From: Welwitschia mirabilis
Lineage: Eukaryota; Gnetophyta; Gnetopsida; Welwitschiales
Length of the DNA: 64,000 nucleotides
Direction: 5' to 3'
NCBI GenBank assembly: GCA_051453625.1
Contig: JBOZIK010000001.1
Coordinates: 136,773,322 to 136,837,321 of the forward strand
Part shown: positions 38,443-50,190 of the stretch, piece after piece
Layout of the letters: each line of letters opens with the position of its first letter
Numbering within the stretch: position 1 is the stretch's first letter
The notes under the pieces: model-generated
What the model saw: the letters and a program-made list of their open reading frames with translations, nothing else
Told to the model about the DNA's origin: nothing
The model's database searches: none
Translations under genes and position numbers: made by a program

Positions 38443-39946
38443 TTGGTCCTTTTATCACCATGGAACAATAATGTTATTTGAGTTAAAAAAGTTATAGAGG
38501 AGAAAATTTGGAACACCATTCACTTCATGAAAAAGAATAGGATGCTAAGTCATGATGGATTTACTATAAAATTCTAGAAAACTTTTTAGGATATTACTAA
38601 AGTTGATGTTTGTAATGCGATTCAAGAAATGTTTGAGAAAGGTACCTTTTACAAAACTTTCAATAACACTCTTCTCACTCTTATTCTTAAAGAAGATGTA
38701 GAAAGTTCTCATCAATGTAGACCACTCAGTCTTTGTAATGTTTTCCATAAGATTTGCACTAAGATTATTGTAGATAGGTTTAAAGTGCTTCTCCTAAATA
38801 TGGTCCTACCATCCTAATCCAGTTTTATTTTAGAAAGAGTTATTCATGATAATATAATCTTCACAAATGAAGTCCTTTATTGGTATCATAAAAGACAGAA
38901 AACTGTAATGTTCCTTAATCTTGATATAGCTAAAGAATTTAAAATAGTCTAGTGGGAAATAGTAGACTATGTGTTATAAAAGCATGGTATACCCACACCT
39001 ATCAGGCGTCTCATTTACTTTTGTATTTCGACACTGACATTTTCTATTATGATTAACAACAGTAGCCTACATTAAGATGATCATCTTTCTCCAAGTCTTT
39101 TTGTTCTGGTGATGGATTCCTTAACCTATATTTCATTTAGAATCAGAATCAAATTTCTACCATTAACCTAGCCTCCTCTTATTCCATCCTTTAATTCGAA
39201 ATCGATACTCTCCTTTGTCTAGACTCCAGCCTTCCTATGGTAAGGCATATTCCCAATTTTCTAAATAAGTTCTATGATTTTTAAGGTCTTGTAATAAATA
39301 AACACAAATTAAAACTCTTTCTTAAGCAAGAAAGACAACTACCTCTCAGGTTTTTCAATGCTTGCAAGCTGCATTTCCTAATGTCTATCTTGGTTTCCCT
39401 TTTAACTCAAATCAGATTGCTGACAATCTTTGGCCTTCTTTGGTGAGAAAAATTATAGCTCGATTAACTAAGTGGAAGAATAAATTATTATCAAGTAGAA
39501 ATAAAGTTTTCCTTGTTAAATATTTCTTAGTAAGTATGACTATTTATCCCACAAGTTTTCCTTATTGGGTAGCAAGTCCCACAAGAGGCTTCATCTTATA
39601 AACTTTGAGCAAATTGCCATGCCAAAGAAAGGAGGTGGTCTTGGCATTAGAAAAACTATGGATATAAGCAAATGTATTCTTGCTAAGAACTACAGTATAT
39701 TTTTGTCTGACAACATTTTTTGGGTCAATTTCTTCAAAGAAGATTATGATAATAAAGCAAAGCATTATACTTTTTGGAAGCACATGATCCGTTCCACCAG
39801 ACAGGTTTGGCCACAAGTTTCTGAAAATCAAATTCTTCCTCTCCAAAATGGCAAAATAAGCATATCAATAATTTATCATAATTTGTTTGAGTATAATCAT
39901 AGATGGAAAAAATTATGGAAGCTAAATATCCTAGAGAAAATTAAAA
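38443..39946 (+). pseudogene. LINE reverse transcriptase remnant
   Basis: Blocks in order: NAIQEMFEKGTFYKTFNNT and LLTLILKEDVESSHQCRPLS (T.I.LIPK......D.RPIS), VFHKICTKIIVDRFK, VMFLNLDIAKEFKIV (the first catalytic aspartate is kept in LDIAK), then SPSLFVLVMDSLTYI. The YADD active site that should follow is not visible. From 39362 the thumb region resumes: VYLGFPF, LTKWKNKLLSSRNKVFLVK, then GGGLGIRKTMD. Stops separate the frames. Confidence 0.8.
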
Positions 39947-40046
39947 NNNNNNNNNNNNNNNNNNNNNNNNNNNNNNNNNNNNNNNNNNNNNNNNNNNNNN
40001 NNNNNNNNNNNNNNNNNNNNNNNNNNNNNNNNNNNNNNNNNNNNNN

Positions 40047-40415
40047 GCCTTCTTTGATGTGAAAAATTACAGCTTAGTTAACTAGATGGAAAAATAAATT
40101 TTATCAAGTGCAGGGAAAGTTGTCCTTGTTAAATCTTGCTTAGTGACTATGATTATTTATCCCACTAGTTGCTTTCCTATAACTGAAAAGTATGTTAGCA
40201 TAATAGGTAACATTATTTAATGTTTCATTCGGTAGGGTGCCAAGTCCTACAAGAGGCTCTATCTTGTAACCTTTGATCAAATTGCCATTTTAAAGAAAAC
40301 AGTTGGTCTAGGCATTAGAAAAACTATGGATATAAGTAAATGTATTCTTGCTAAGCACTATTATAGATTTTTATTTGATACTAATATTCTCTAAGTTAAA
40401 TTCTTCACAATAAAT
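40047..40415 (+). repeat. second, diverged copy of the LINE thumb region
   Basis: The sequence right of the 100-N gap (gccttctttgatgtgaaaaa) repeats 39433 onward (gccttctttggtgagaaaaa) and continues in step for about 360 bases with perhaps 15% differences. Either two related LINEs abut here or two alleles were placed in tandem. Confidence 0.75.
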
Positions 40416-40588
40416 NNNNNNNNNNNNNNNNNNNNNNNNNNNNNNNNNNNNNNNNNNNNNNNNNNNNNNNNNNNNNNNNNNNNNNNNNNNNNNNNNNNNN
40501 NNNNNNNNNNNNNNNNNNNNNNNNNNNNNNNNNNNNNNNNNNNNNNNNNNNNNNNNNNNNNNNNNNNNNNNNNNNNNNNNNNNNNNNN

Positions 40589-40790
40589 ATCCTAGACGAA
40601 AGAATTTGTGGAAGAGAAATGTCCCAAAGAAAATTAAGATGTTTTGGTAGTATATGTTGAAAAGATGTAATCCCATAGTAAATAAGCTTATTTAAAGAAA
40701 TTTAAGAGTTGATCAAGATTGTGCAATGTGCCATGAAGATAATAAGTCTCAAAACCATCTTTTCATTCAATGTTCTATCTCCTCCTTCTT
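40589..40790 (+). pseudogene. LINE zf-RVT zinc-binding tail
   Basis: The frame reads LWKRNVPKKIKMFW, then NKLI, RNLRVDQDCAMCHEDNKSQN and HLFIQCS. This is the pattern of the zf-RVT domain at the end of plant LINE ORF2 (W....P.K...F.W...., C..C......HLF..C). The Cys/Cys/His/Cys set is intact although two stops interrupt the frame. Confidence 0.8.
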
Positions 40791-41038
40791 ACATTAGCTT
40801 CGATACCTTTAACTATTTCAAGAAAAATGCCTTCATGATTGTTGGTGCTTGGATCTTACTGAAGCGTAGATGCAACATTATCTTTTAGCAGGAAAATTTA
40901 TCCATCCCAAAGTTGAAATTCAAAATTATTAGATAGATTGAAGAACTGGATTAAATCTAATTTTGTAAGAATCATGGCAGTTTAAACCCTACAAACAGAA
41001 CCACATTTGATTTGCAAGAGAACATGTAGCAGAGGGCA

Positions 41039-41935
41039 TTGGAAATGTGCTTGAGAGGGATGCCTGAACTATGCCTGAGTAGCCACTGTTATAAAAACAT
41101 GCCAAAAGACATGGGAAAGGCTTTGAGAACCGAACCTACTAAGAATGATACACTGTTACACCATGAGAAAACTTGGGAAACCTTTCAAGTAGCTGGATTA
41201 GATTCTTATGTGCTTAGCCTTAGAGGATATGATCTTGATCTCTCTAAGTAATTTTTTAAAAACTAGAACGGTAAATCTTCTCGGATAACTAATACTACCA
41301 TTTTTATTGATATTTCTTCTATTAGTAATGCCATTCAAATAGGTTCTTAAGGAATAGAGTTGAAAATGAGAGCCCTAAAGCCTTCCATTATTCTTCACTT
41401 TAAGAGATTAATTAACAAAACCCTTAGAAAGAGAGGTGAAAGCTATAGAAGGAAGGATTTACTAAGGCCATTCAATTATTTGGCTACCTTGATCATGAAA
41501 TACTTCACTTTAGAGGATTACTTTGATAAGATCAATGAGCTCCACTTCCACTTTCTTGCTATTATTATAGGAGAGTTTCAAATAGATATTCCTTTCTTTA
41601 TCTTTCGCTTCCTTCACTACTCTTTCCAAAGTTGTAAGGTTCACCATGAAGGATTGATGTGGTTGCTTTATCAAAGAAAAATGCAGTGTAATGTGGGCAT
41701 CTTAGCTTAGCAAGAAATCCCAAGAGGACCTATGCAAAAGNNNNNNNNNNGGATCCACTAAAGTATAAAGGAAGTGATAAAAAGTGCAGGGAGAGGTGTA
41801 ATAACAACACACCAGATACACAGAAGATAGAGCAGAAGAAGTATGAAGAAGAAGCTATGGAGAAAGAGGAATAGCAAAAAGTAGAAAATGTTGAAGAGGA
41901 AACTAAACCTCTGGCTTCTTCCCCTATTGCCTAAA
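41039..41935 (+). pseudogene. decayed reading frame of an unrecognised plant repeat family
   Basis: One reading frame runs from 41039 to 41710 with only three stops (41249, about 41264 and 41348). It includes TWETFQVAGLDSYVLSLRGY, then a basic stretch (KRGESYRRKDLLRPFNYLA), a hydrophobic region (EDYFDKINELHFHFLAIII...DIPFFIFRFLHYSFQSCK) and HHEGLMWLL. After a 10-N gap, a frame rich in Lys/Glu runs to about 41935 and a proline-coding C-rich tract follows. I recall similarly organised repetitive plant transposon proteins but cannot name the family. There are too few stops for random sequence. Confidence 0.5.
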
Positions 41936-41944
41936 TGTCATACC

Positions 41945-41990
41945 CCTTCTCCCCTCCTTACCCCCCGCCCCCCCCGCCTCCTCCCTTTCT
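41945..41990 (+). repeat. C-rich low-complexity tract
   Basis: Almost pure C/T with runs of 6-8 C, ending 38 bases before a 100-N gap. In one frame it would code for seven consecutive prolines. Confidence 0.8.
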
Positions 41991-42414
41991 CCTGCACAAA
42001 CTATGGCCCAAGTGATTACCATTTTGTTNNNNNNNNNNNNNNNNNNNNNNNNNNNNNNNNNNNNNNNNNNNNNNNNNNNNNNNNNNNNNNNNNNNNNNNN
42101 NNNNNNNNNNNNNNNNNNNNNNNNNNNNCTAGGGCCCAAGTGATTACCATTTTGTTGTAAACCCCTTAGGGTATGCTAGACTTGAACCTTTTTCTGATTG
42201 GACTTGAAGACCTGGGTTGACAAAATTAGATGCTGATGTATGGGGTTTGAATACTAGATAGACTTCTACCATTTTAAAATCTAGCTCTTGAGCCATGTTG
42301 TAAATCTTATTCTTTCTTTGAGGTAATATAATCTATTTACCATCTTTCAAAAAAATTAATTAATGTTGTAAATGTTATTTGTTGCTTTTAATAAAGCATC
42401 CATTTGTGTCATAA

Positions 42415-45400
42415 GTGCAAATGACATTCATCTTGCATGCTATAGAAAAATTGAAAGTGATATATTTATTTAAAAAGAAAATCTATTTCAAAAAAATATG
42501 TATTTCGAGAAAAAAAGAGTTTAAAAAAGATAACTTTAATAATATACAAATTAACAAAGACGTCATGAATATCAAAGCTAAAGATATTTCTTCTAAAGAA
42601 ATAATTAGCTTTGACTTAAGTAAAAACCAAAATTTATTTCTTCTTTAAAAAATTTAAATGAAGCTTTAATCTTCATAAGATTTTTTAAGAAAAATTATAA
42701 AAAAATAAAAGGTTACTTCTTGAAAGTATTGGACCATGTATAGAGGGGATATTCCTAAGATAATGTTAAGGATAAATTAGTTACTAAAGATATGGAGATT
42801 TAACATGTCTAAACCTTCATATAGAAGAAACATTTAAAGATAGTTTCAAATGAGTTATAGGTCTAGAACTAGAAAACAAAAAGAAGACAATTATTTAGTT
42901 ACTTCAAAGATAATGAATCCTGGTAATGAGGAAACATAGGAACTTTAGGGGAAAAGGAAAACTAAGAAAAGACTATTAGTTTATAAAGCACTATTATGTA
43001 AAGACATAATTAGAATAAGGACTATGAAAAAAAATATTATTGTGTTAGGATTAGAAGTAATAACAAAGAGGAAAATCATATTAGGCATGAATAAAATCAT
43101 TCATTTATGCCATAAATAAAATATTTAGTTACAACTCAAGGGTTGCAATAACCCCTAAAGAATTAAGACCATTAAAATGTGGTGGAAAAAAAGATAATCC
43201 TAATTTTGTTTTCATTTACAAAACCAAATGCTCAACTTAAACTTTTGATAACATTATTTGTAAGAAATTCTTCAAATATTGTTTTGCTTTTTCAAAACCA
43301 ATAGACAAGTTAGGTGATAAGTGATTATTATGACTATCTTAGTGGAATGCAATAAAGCTTTAGAATAATCAGTTTGTTATACAATTCATATGAAAAATGT
43401 TTTATTAATTTTAGTTAGTGTCTATTGTCCACCATCTATGGGAAAATAAAATACTTTTGTAACTTATTTTATCAAAATATTCAAAGACTTTCTAATCTTA
43501 GTTTAATTAGTAGTGATTTCATTGTTGCTTTTCATGAATATGAAAAATAAGGATGGGAATCTTTAGATTCCTAAAAAATAGAAATTTACAATAGTGGTAT
43601 AAATGAATGTGGTTTAATATAAAATTAATAAAAAATTTGGTTCAAATTTAATTCTTAAAAATTTAAAAAAATTCTGTATGAATCTATATTGATTTTTCAT
43701 TAGTTAAAACTCTTCGAGTTAAATTATTACTTGTATTGGTTTATATTGTTAGTCAATTATTCTTCAAACTCATATTGATCAAAAGAAGCATTAAATTTTC
43801 AAATGGATGAATATAGTTATTTTTAATTTTCTAATTTAAAATGGAAACTCTAAGGATTATAAAGATTAGAGCTAAGAGCTTAAACTTATTTTAGATATAA
43901 TGAAACTTGAGTAATACCAAGGAACCTACAAAATCCTAGCACATCTCTTACCTGTTAAATTAGAAAAATAAAGGGGAAAAATATTTAATTTATTAAGTTT
44001 AACAACTTTAAGAAGATCTTTAGAAAGACATATGAATAGGTAATTTAGGTAGCAAAGAGAGAAATAAAATTGCTTTTGAATCCTTATCTTTTACAAAAAT
44101 TAAAGTAGTTTTATTAATTCTAAAAGGAAAAATTTCACGAATGAAAGAAGATGATGCAAATTCTAGTTTTGACCCCTTCATATGTATGCTATAAAGTAAG
44201 AGAACTCTAAATTAATCCCTTGTATTAAAGGTGAAGAAAATAAACATGTTTATGATAGTAATTATATGAGGAAAATTTTTGTAAAATAAAAAAATTGCTT
44301 AGCAAATCCAAAATAGATAAATATGAATAACAGTAATTATTTTTTAACTATTTTTAAAGACCTTCAGAATTTTAGATAATTTTTAAAGATTTTTCTTTTG
44401 TTTAGATAATGTTAACTCTAGAGAAAATAAATCTCATGAATATATCACATTTTAGAGTAATAAGACTCTATGTAAGGTTATTTATAGAATAATATCAAAT
44501 TTTCTTGCAAAAGGATTGAAAATTATTATTACAATTAGGATTTCATATTTACAGGAAGGCTTCATAAAGAAAGATATATTTTAGATCAAGTAATTTTGGT
44601 TTATGAGAGTTTCCTGTTTGATGGTAAAATAGTAGGGGTGGTTTGGGGGTTGGGGATTAGAAGTGGAGATGGGGGGGAAGGGGTCAAGGTGGGTGCGGGT
44701 GGGGGAGCTGGGGGGGAGGGGGGCATGCAAATTGGATATTAATAAGGTGTATGATAAATTGAATTAGTTTTGTCTTAAATCAATAATTTAAAAATTCATT
44801 TTTCTAAATGAAGATAAAAATAATTAAATTTTTTAATACCTCTTCATATCTTCTTATTATTATAAATGGTAATTAGACGAATACCTTAATAGTAAAAATG
44901 ACATTTGGTAATGTTAGAGATTATTGCCATTTCGTTTTCTTTTAGTTATGGAAATCTTAGAAGTAATGATTAAAAAGGTTGAAAGAGATAAATCTTTCAT
45001 GGACATTAAAGTTGTAGAAGATACTCCTAATTTAACTCATTTTTAATATGTGAAGAATACTTTCGTATTTTGTAGAGGGGAAACAAAGAATTTTGAAAGT
45101 ATTTAAGATATTGTGAAAAGTTTGGTTTAAGTATTAATATTCATAAAAGTCTAACTTATATTTTTAACATGGATCGAAAACAAATTTATAAAATGCAAGG
45201 AATTTGGAATTGTCAAACTAACAACTTGCTTGAAAAACATTTAGTTATTTCACTTTTTCTAGGAACAGAGAGCACTATCAAAAAAATGGTTAAAAAAATT
45301 AAGATGAAAAGTAAATTTCTTTATTAAATAATAAAAGCTTAACTTGTCTAAAGTTTTATTTAATGCTTACCAATTTATTTAATGTCTTAATTCTGTACCT

Positions 45401-46100
45401 TGAAATAAGTTATTAAGTGCACAAAAAAGCTAAATTTAAATTTTTTCTGAGGAAGTACTAATGATAATAAGCAAATTAATTTAAAACATTACATTCTTTG
45501 CATAGATCATGAGGTGAAGGTTATTTTAATTTAGAAAAGTTTCACGAGTTAAATATTTTCCTTTTTGCTAAAATGTTTTGAGGATTGTATGTCTAGAATG
45601 AAGATGGGCTCAAGTATTAAAGGTTAAATATTTAAATCATTTTGAAAATTTCTTTAAATATCTACATGTTAGCAAAGGATTTTCAATTTAAGACTGGATT
45701 ATCAAAATTTAAGAGATTGATTAAAGAATTATATGGATTCATAAATTCATGAAAATTAATAAGAGTAAGAAAAAGATACTAATACTCTTTGAAGTTATCC
45801 TCTAGGTATATAAGCAATTAGATATGAGAAAAATTAAAAATAGCTTAAAGATACATCTTTTATTTATCTAGCATGATTAAATAAATTTTCTTATCTAGAA
45901 AATTATTAAAAGTTTAATTGCAAATTTATAAATCACCACTACTTTTGTAAAAATAAAAATGAATCTTCTAGATGTTATTTTCTTCATTATAAGAAGGCAG
46001 GAAAAATTTGAGATTTTATTAAATGATCTTGAAACTTAGCTAAATAATGTCATTGGTATTGCTTTTTGTCATTTGTTGCTTCATACATTATAAAAGCTTT
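42415..46100 (+). mobile_element. second + strand LINE, heavily decayed
   Basis: Broken + frames show LINE ORF2 landmarks. Endonuclease: LILVSVYCPPSMGK at about 43408-43450, and an INECGLI block near 43590. RT entry: IYRIISNFLAKGLKIIIT near 44480, YILDQVILVYESFLFDGK near 44575. Catalytic region: LDINKVYDKLN near 44735. Active-site region: VVEDTPNLTHF followed by YVKNTFVFCRGE near 45010, where YADD is usual. A later NEDGLKY-type block lies near 45600. The lysine-rich frame at 42415-42648 may be part of ORF1. Its wording differs from the LINE at 35.3-41 kb, so this is another family. Confidence 0.75.
44630..44724 (+). repeat. G-rich block inside the LINE RT
   Basis: About 95 bases with roughly two thirds G, including runs of 5-7 G, in surroundings of about 25% GC. 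It lies exactly between the RT blocks YESFLFDGK and LDINKVYDKLN, where related LINEs have only a few residues. Its runs could form G-quadruplexes on the + strand. Confidence 0.85.
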
Positions 46101-47665
46101 GAAACGATCATAATTTAACTCTTTAGAGAAAAAGAATTTGATACTTGATATATTTTTAATTCAATTATTAATGAATAAAATAAAAGTCTTAAAATTCAAA
46201 TAGGAATTATATTTTAAAATGTAACATTATTATTTGAACATTTCAATCTTCTTATCCTTCCATTCTGAGTAGTTTTTCATGATAAAAGAATTGGAAAACT
46301 AGGCTTTAATCACGCTAAAATGATCCTAACTTTATTTTTATATAATATCTAGAGTTATAGTTAATCTTTTTTCCTTTTGATGAATCCTTTAGGTAGAACT
46401 TAATTTCTTAAGATTTAAGAGAAGTAATTTAAAGCAATAATATTTTACATCTAACACAACTTTTGTCTTAAAGAGCTAACACTCCTATTATTAGTGGTAC
46501 ATTGATCACTATAGAACTAAATTTTTAACTTCTTATTCTTCTTTTGTTATATTTCTTGGTGAAATAAAAAAGAAAGAAAGAAAGAAAGAAAGAATACACA
46601 AGTTTGTTTTTGAAGGTAGTATACAAGGTTATTTACTTATACTAAAAATGCTTTCTAAAATAATTCAAGGTTTTTATACTCATTCTATTATCGTAAAATT
46701 TACAGCTTGTACACCCACTTTTTTAAGCTTAAATTATGTATTTTTCCTTTAGTTCAAATCATCTAAAACGGTGTTTATACATTCTAGTCTAAAATTGTAA
46801 TTCTTCTATTATTATCATGGGAATCATTTAAAAACATGGTCATATGCTTTTTAAACATGATTAATAGTTAAGCAATGTTAATAAGTTAAATTAATGGATA
46901 TCAAGCACAAGAACTTCTTTATCATGTCTAGAGAGCTCAATGGAATCTAGGGGATGAAAATGTTATGTATCAAAAAAGCTTGCATATAAATTCAAACATA
47001 TGACCTAGAATAAATGGAAATAGATGAATGAGGTTATATAAGTATTTTCTTTACATCCCATTTGGATATTAAAAAGGTAAGTTTAAGGCACTCAACAAAA
47101 AGATTCTCTTTGTCTTTAATGAAATTAGTTAAAAATAATTAACAAGTACATTATTATCCTAATTCATTATTCAATTTACTGGTTTCAATCCAAACATGAT
47201 AATAAATCATTCCCACTTTGTTGATTAAAGCTCTAATTTTAATAAGAATTGTAACATTTAAATAGTTTTATTTTTTTATTATAGTATTCATCTTTACCTT
47301 TTTAAAAATAATTTTTTTGAACTTTAATATTAGAGTAAATATTTTAAAAGACTCTTTAAAAAGATATGTTTTTAATGTGATTAACATGACATGCTAAATT
47401 TTGTTTTCTCTTTTTCTTTTTACCCCTTATTAAACCAATTATTATTTTAGGTAGCCTTACTACAACCTTTAAAAATTTGATGCATATAAAAATTTTCATC
47501 TTTTGAATCCTGATTCAACCATAAAAGATAACATATTACCTTTAAGCATTAAAACATAATATGGATGTTAGATTTTCACTTAAAATTCTATTGAAAGAAA
47601 TTATTTTAAACTCTCTAATTTTTGTGTATAATTTTACTAGTAATTCTTGTTATATAATGTGAAAG
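46101..47665. other. AT-rich DNA with a small (GAAA)n tract
   Basis: Contains a (GAAA)n microsatellite at about 46568-46592 and otherwise nothing recognisable on either strand. Confidence 0.5.
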
Positions 47666-48235
47666 TGTTGAATCTTTAGAGTGGGAGAAAATTAAATGAT
47701 GAAAAGAAATTACAGTAGTTACATTAGAGTTTAATGTGGTTTGTCAATGTGCCTACCTCCACAAGAAAGGAGATTCACCTTTCTTATAGTTGAAGGAAGA
47801 GCAATAATGGAGAAGAATATAATTAACCTGTACAACATAGTAGCACTGATTCTAGCTTCTTTCTAGAAACTCTTCTTTTTACATGACCTTAAAACACAAG
47901 CTGAAATGCTTGCACTACATAATAAGTCTTTTAAATGCCTCTTATATAGGCTGAGGATTACAGTTAAACATGGAAAACCTTAACATAAGAATATTTCTTT
48001 CTTTTCATTTATTAGTTTTTTAATTTTTTTTCCTTTTCTTTTTTCAAATTTGATTGCATGATTATCTTGGACACATATATTATAAGCTTAATTACAACTT
48101 ACATATCAATCTTTAGTTTATTTGCTAATAATTCAAAGCCTAATTTGGGCTCAAATGTTACTAATAAAATAGCTAATTTTGGCTCACATGCCAATAATAC
48201 CACCTTAAAGCAAAATTTCTTTTTTATCTTCAACA
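47666..48235 (-). repeat. 3' LTR of the copia element
   Basis: Bounded on the + strand by TGTTGAA (47666) and TTCAACA (48235), a 7-base inverted terminal pair with the usual TG...CA ends. It starts about 40 bases after the end of pol (LEKFKRCLDF) and contains a TATA box in the element's orientation. The partner LTR is outside the window, so the ends rest on these signals only. Confidence 0.7.
47941..47949 (-). promoter_or_regulatory. TATA box in the copia LTR
   Basis: On the minus strand this reads CTATATAAGAGGC (TATATAAG core), about 290 bases into the LTR. This is the usual core promoter form of plant LTRs and also confirms the orientation. Confidence 0.6.
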
Positions 48236-48274
48236 TTAAATTTTGAATTATTATTTGCTTAGCTACCTTGATAG

Positions 48275-49110
48275 AGTAACTGGAAGTCCAGACACCTTTT
48301 GAACTTCTCTAGTTAAAGTGGATTTATCAACATATTTGCTAGGTTTTTTGAAATATGAACCTTTTAAAGATCAGAACATCCTTCTTGAATCTGTTGTGAG
48401 TGATTTTCACCTAGATGTGTTTGGACCTCTTATGAAATGATAGATTATGTGCCAAGAATGTGGTTCTTCGATTATTAATAAATAGTCATACCTTTATTTG
48501 ATAATGTTTTAAAACTTCTATGAGATTCTTCAGCCAATACCTCTTTTAAAAGCCATTGAAGCAATAAGGTATTTTGATTTTATGGTTAAAATGTTTACCA
48601 CAGATTGAAACTTTGACTTTCACAAAATAAATCCTCTTACTTGGCTTAATGTGAACTTCCTCTTATCTAAATCACTAGTAAGTTCTAAATCACAGAATCA
48701 TGAAATTATCTTCTCATATTTGCTATAATAAATGCACACTGTAAAGCTCTATTTATATATCTAAGAATCAATTGCATTGGTTTCTAATGCATTTTATGAA
48801 GTTTCTTCATAAATCTATTGATAAGGATCATAACACGTGGAATATTTGATTTTGTTTTAACCATTTCATATAATAAACTACCAACTACATTAGGTAGAAT
48901 AATCAAGATATGTAATCCTTCTCTTTATTAGTATGTGAAGACAATAAGAGGATAATCTAAAATTCATACCAATAAGAGTACTTTCAAGATTTGCATCTTA
49001 CATCATGAATAACTCGAGAATTTTCTTGATGTATTGCTCTTAAAATATCCACAACTTCCCATTATTTTTTTCTTAAGTAATGTTCATGTTAAGAATGTAT
49101 TTGGTTCTTT
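48275..49110 (-). pseudogene. copia RT C-terminus and RNase H
   Basis: The minus frames read ILNMNI...NNGKLWIF..YIKKIL (49105-49000, the ILGM.I..D...G.L.LSQ..Y....L block). VVGSLLYEMVKTKSNIP follows at about 48885 (VGSLMYAM..TRPDI). LILRYINRALQCAF comes next (the ILRYL.GT block). The RNase H catalytic stretches are badly decayed, and SKNLANMLINPL..LEKFKRCLDF sits at the end (ENPADMLTK......F..C). Many stops. Confidence 0.85.
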
Positions 49111-49115
49111 TAAAT
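49111..49115. repeat. target-site duplication, left copy (TAAAT)
   Basis: TAAAT directly precedes the TGTTGCA terminus of the nested LTR element and is repeated at 61575-61579 directly after its TGCAACA terminus. Joining the copia frame across the pair restores the order of RT blocks. Confidence 0.85.
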
Positions 49116-50190
49116 TGTTGCAGTGTGTATTTGTATAAGTTTTCACATTCAAAGAGATCTTGTTATTTATAACTAAAATAGATATCTTACACAATACATC
49201 ACATTAGTATGAGTGGGAGTAGACTCAAAATGTTGTATTCACATTGAAGTCTATGAGTATGAGACTTAGGTTACTTTGTAACGAATATAGGAACCAGCAA
49301 TAAGTAAAAAATGCAAGAAAATAAAGTACAATGCACAATGCAAGATGTAACTATTCTGAATGCAAATGCAAAATACAGTAACTCTACTTACTTTCAACAT
49401 TAACAAAGGCTACCCTTGATAATCTATATCACCAAAGAAATTATCACCAGATCAAGGGCAACATAGACTATATGGGTAATCAAAGAAACTAATATGCAAA
49501 TATGAAAACAAAACAAAACAAGGTTTTTATATTAACAAGTAATAAGCATCTTGGTTACAAAACAGCTAGGTCTCAATGGAGGATACATAGCCCTCCACCA
49601 AGTGCGCATATTTTTACAACACTCAAGATGGATCTCTTACCCTTCGACCTCCTATCACGAGGATTTCCGATGCAACAAAGATGAGAAAGAGAGTAAAAGA
49701 GGGACTTATTTATAGGAAAATACAATAGAAAAGGACAAATGATAGGTGTAGAAAGGCGCGCTTATTTACAACTCAAAAATGGACGACATGATTACGGGTT
49801 GCTGTCAGAGTCGTTATATATCAGTGTCGGCCGGGCTGTTGTCTAGATGACAAGGGGAATGACAATACATTATAAAATATTCTCAAAATCATGGCTTAGC
49901 AGTCTACATTAGTAGTTGTTAACATGTCTATTGTGGGGATGACGGAGCGGCCGATGACCTTCTTTGATCATTTTCTTGAGGAGAAACTTAGCATTTTTAT
50001 TATTAATCCTTCTCTAATGCTCTATACATCAAAAAGTGCCTTTAATCATTAAATTTGAATAAGAATCGCACTTTTCTGAGATTTTCTCTTGTATCTCCAA
50101 AATCCTTAGAATTGCACCTAAACTTGTATAAAAGTCTTGCAAAACAACTCATAAAATCCCATTAAATAACCTTAAAATAGTAGTGTAACA
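49116..50190 (-). repeat. LTR of the nested element (left, 3' LTR in its orientation)
   Basis: 1075 bp, TGTTGCA start and TGTAACA end. It matches 60530-61574 from end to end, including attatcaccagatcaagg, caagcatcttggttacaaaac-type strings and the final block. The following minus-sense flank AAGTAGGGGTCTA is a fair polypurine tract. Confidence 0.9.

Larger units (their letters stand above)
35340..40960 (+). mobile_element. decayed LINE with ORF1, endonuclease, RT and zf-RVT parts
   Basis: A plant non-LTR element in + orientation. It has an ORF1 with a nucleocapsid-like zinc knuckle (35775-36590), the endonuclease end (37399-37746), a linker with an LKEGD..MKFF motif (about 38050-38090), RT blocks (38443-39946) and a zinc-binding tail (40589-40790). 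Frames carry many stops. Four N gaps lie inside, and flanking sequences are repeated across some of them, so length and continuity are uncertain. The 5' end is placed only roughly, where GC content rises near 35340. Confidence 0.8.

Noticed and set aside
48058-48246. 62-codon + strand frame
   Set aside because: Lies inside the copia LTR, opposite to the element, without any recognisable motif.
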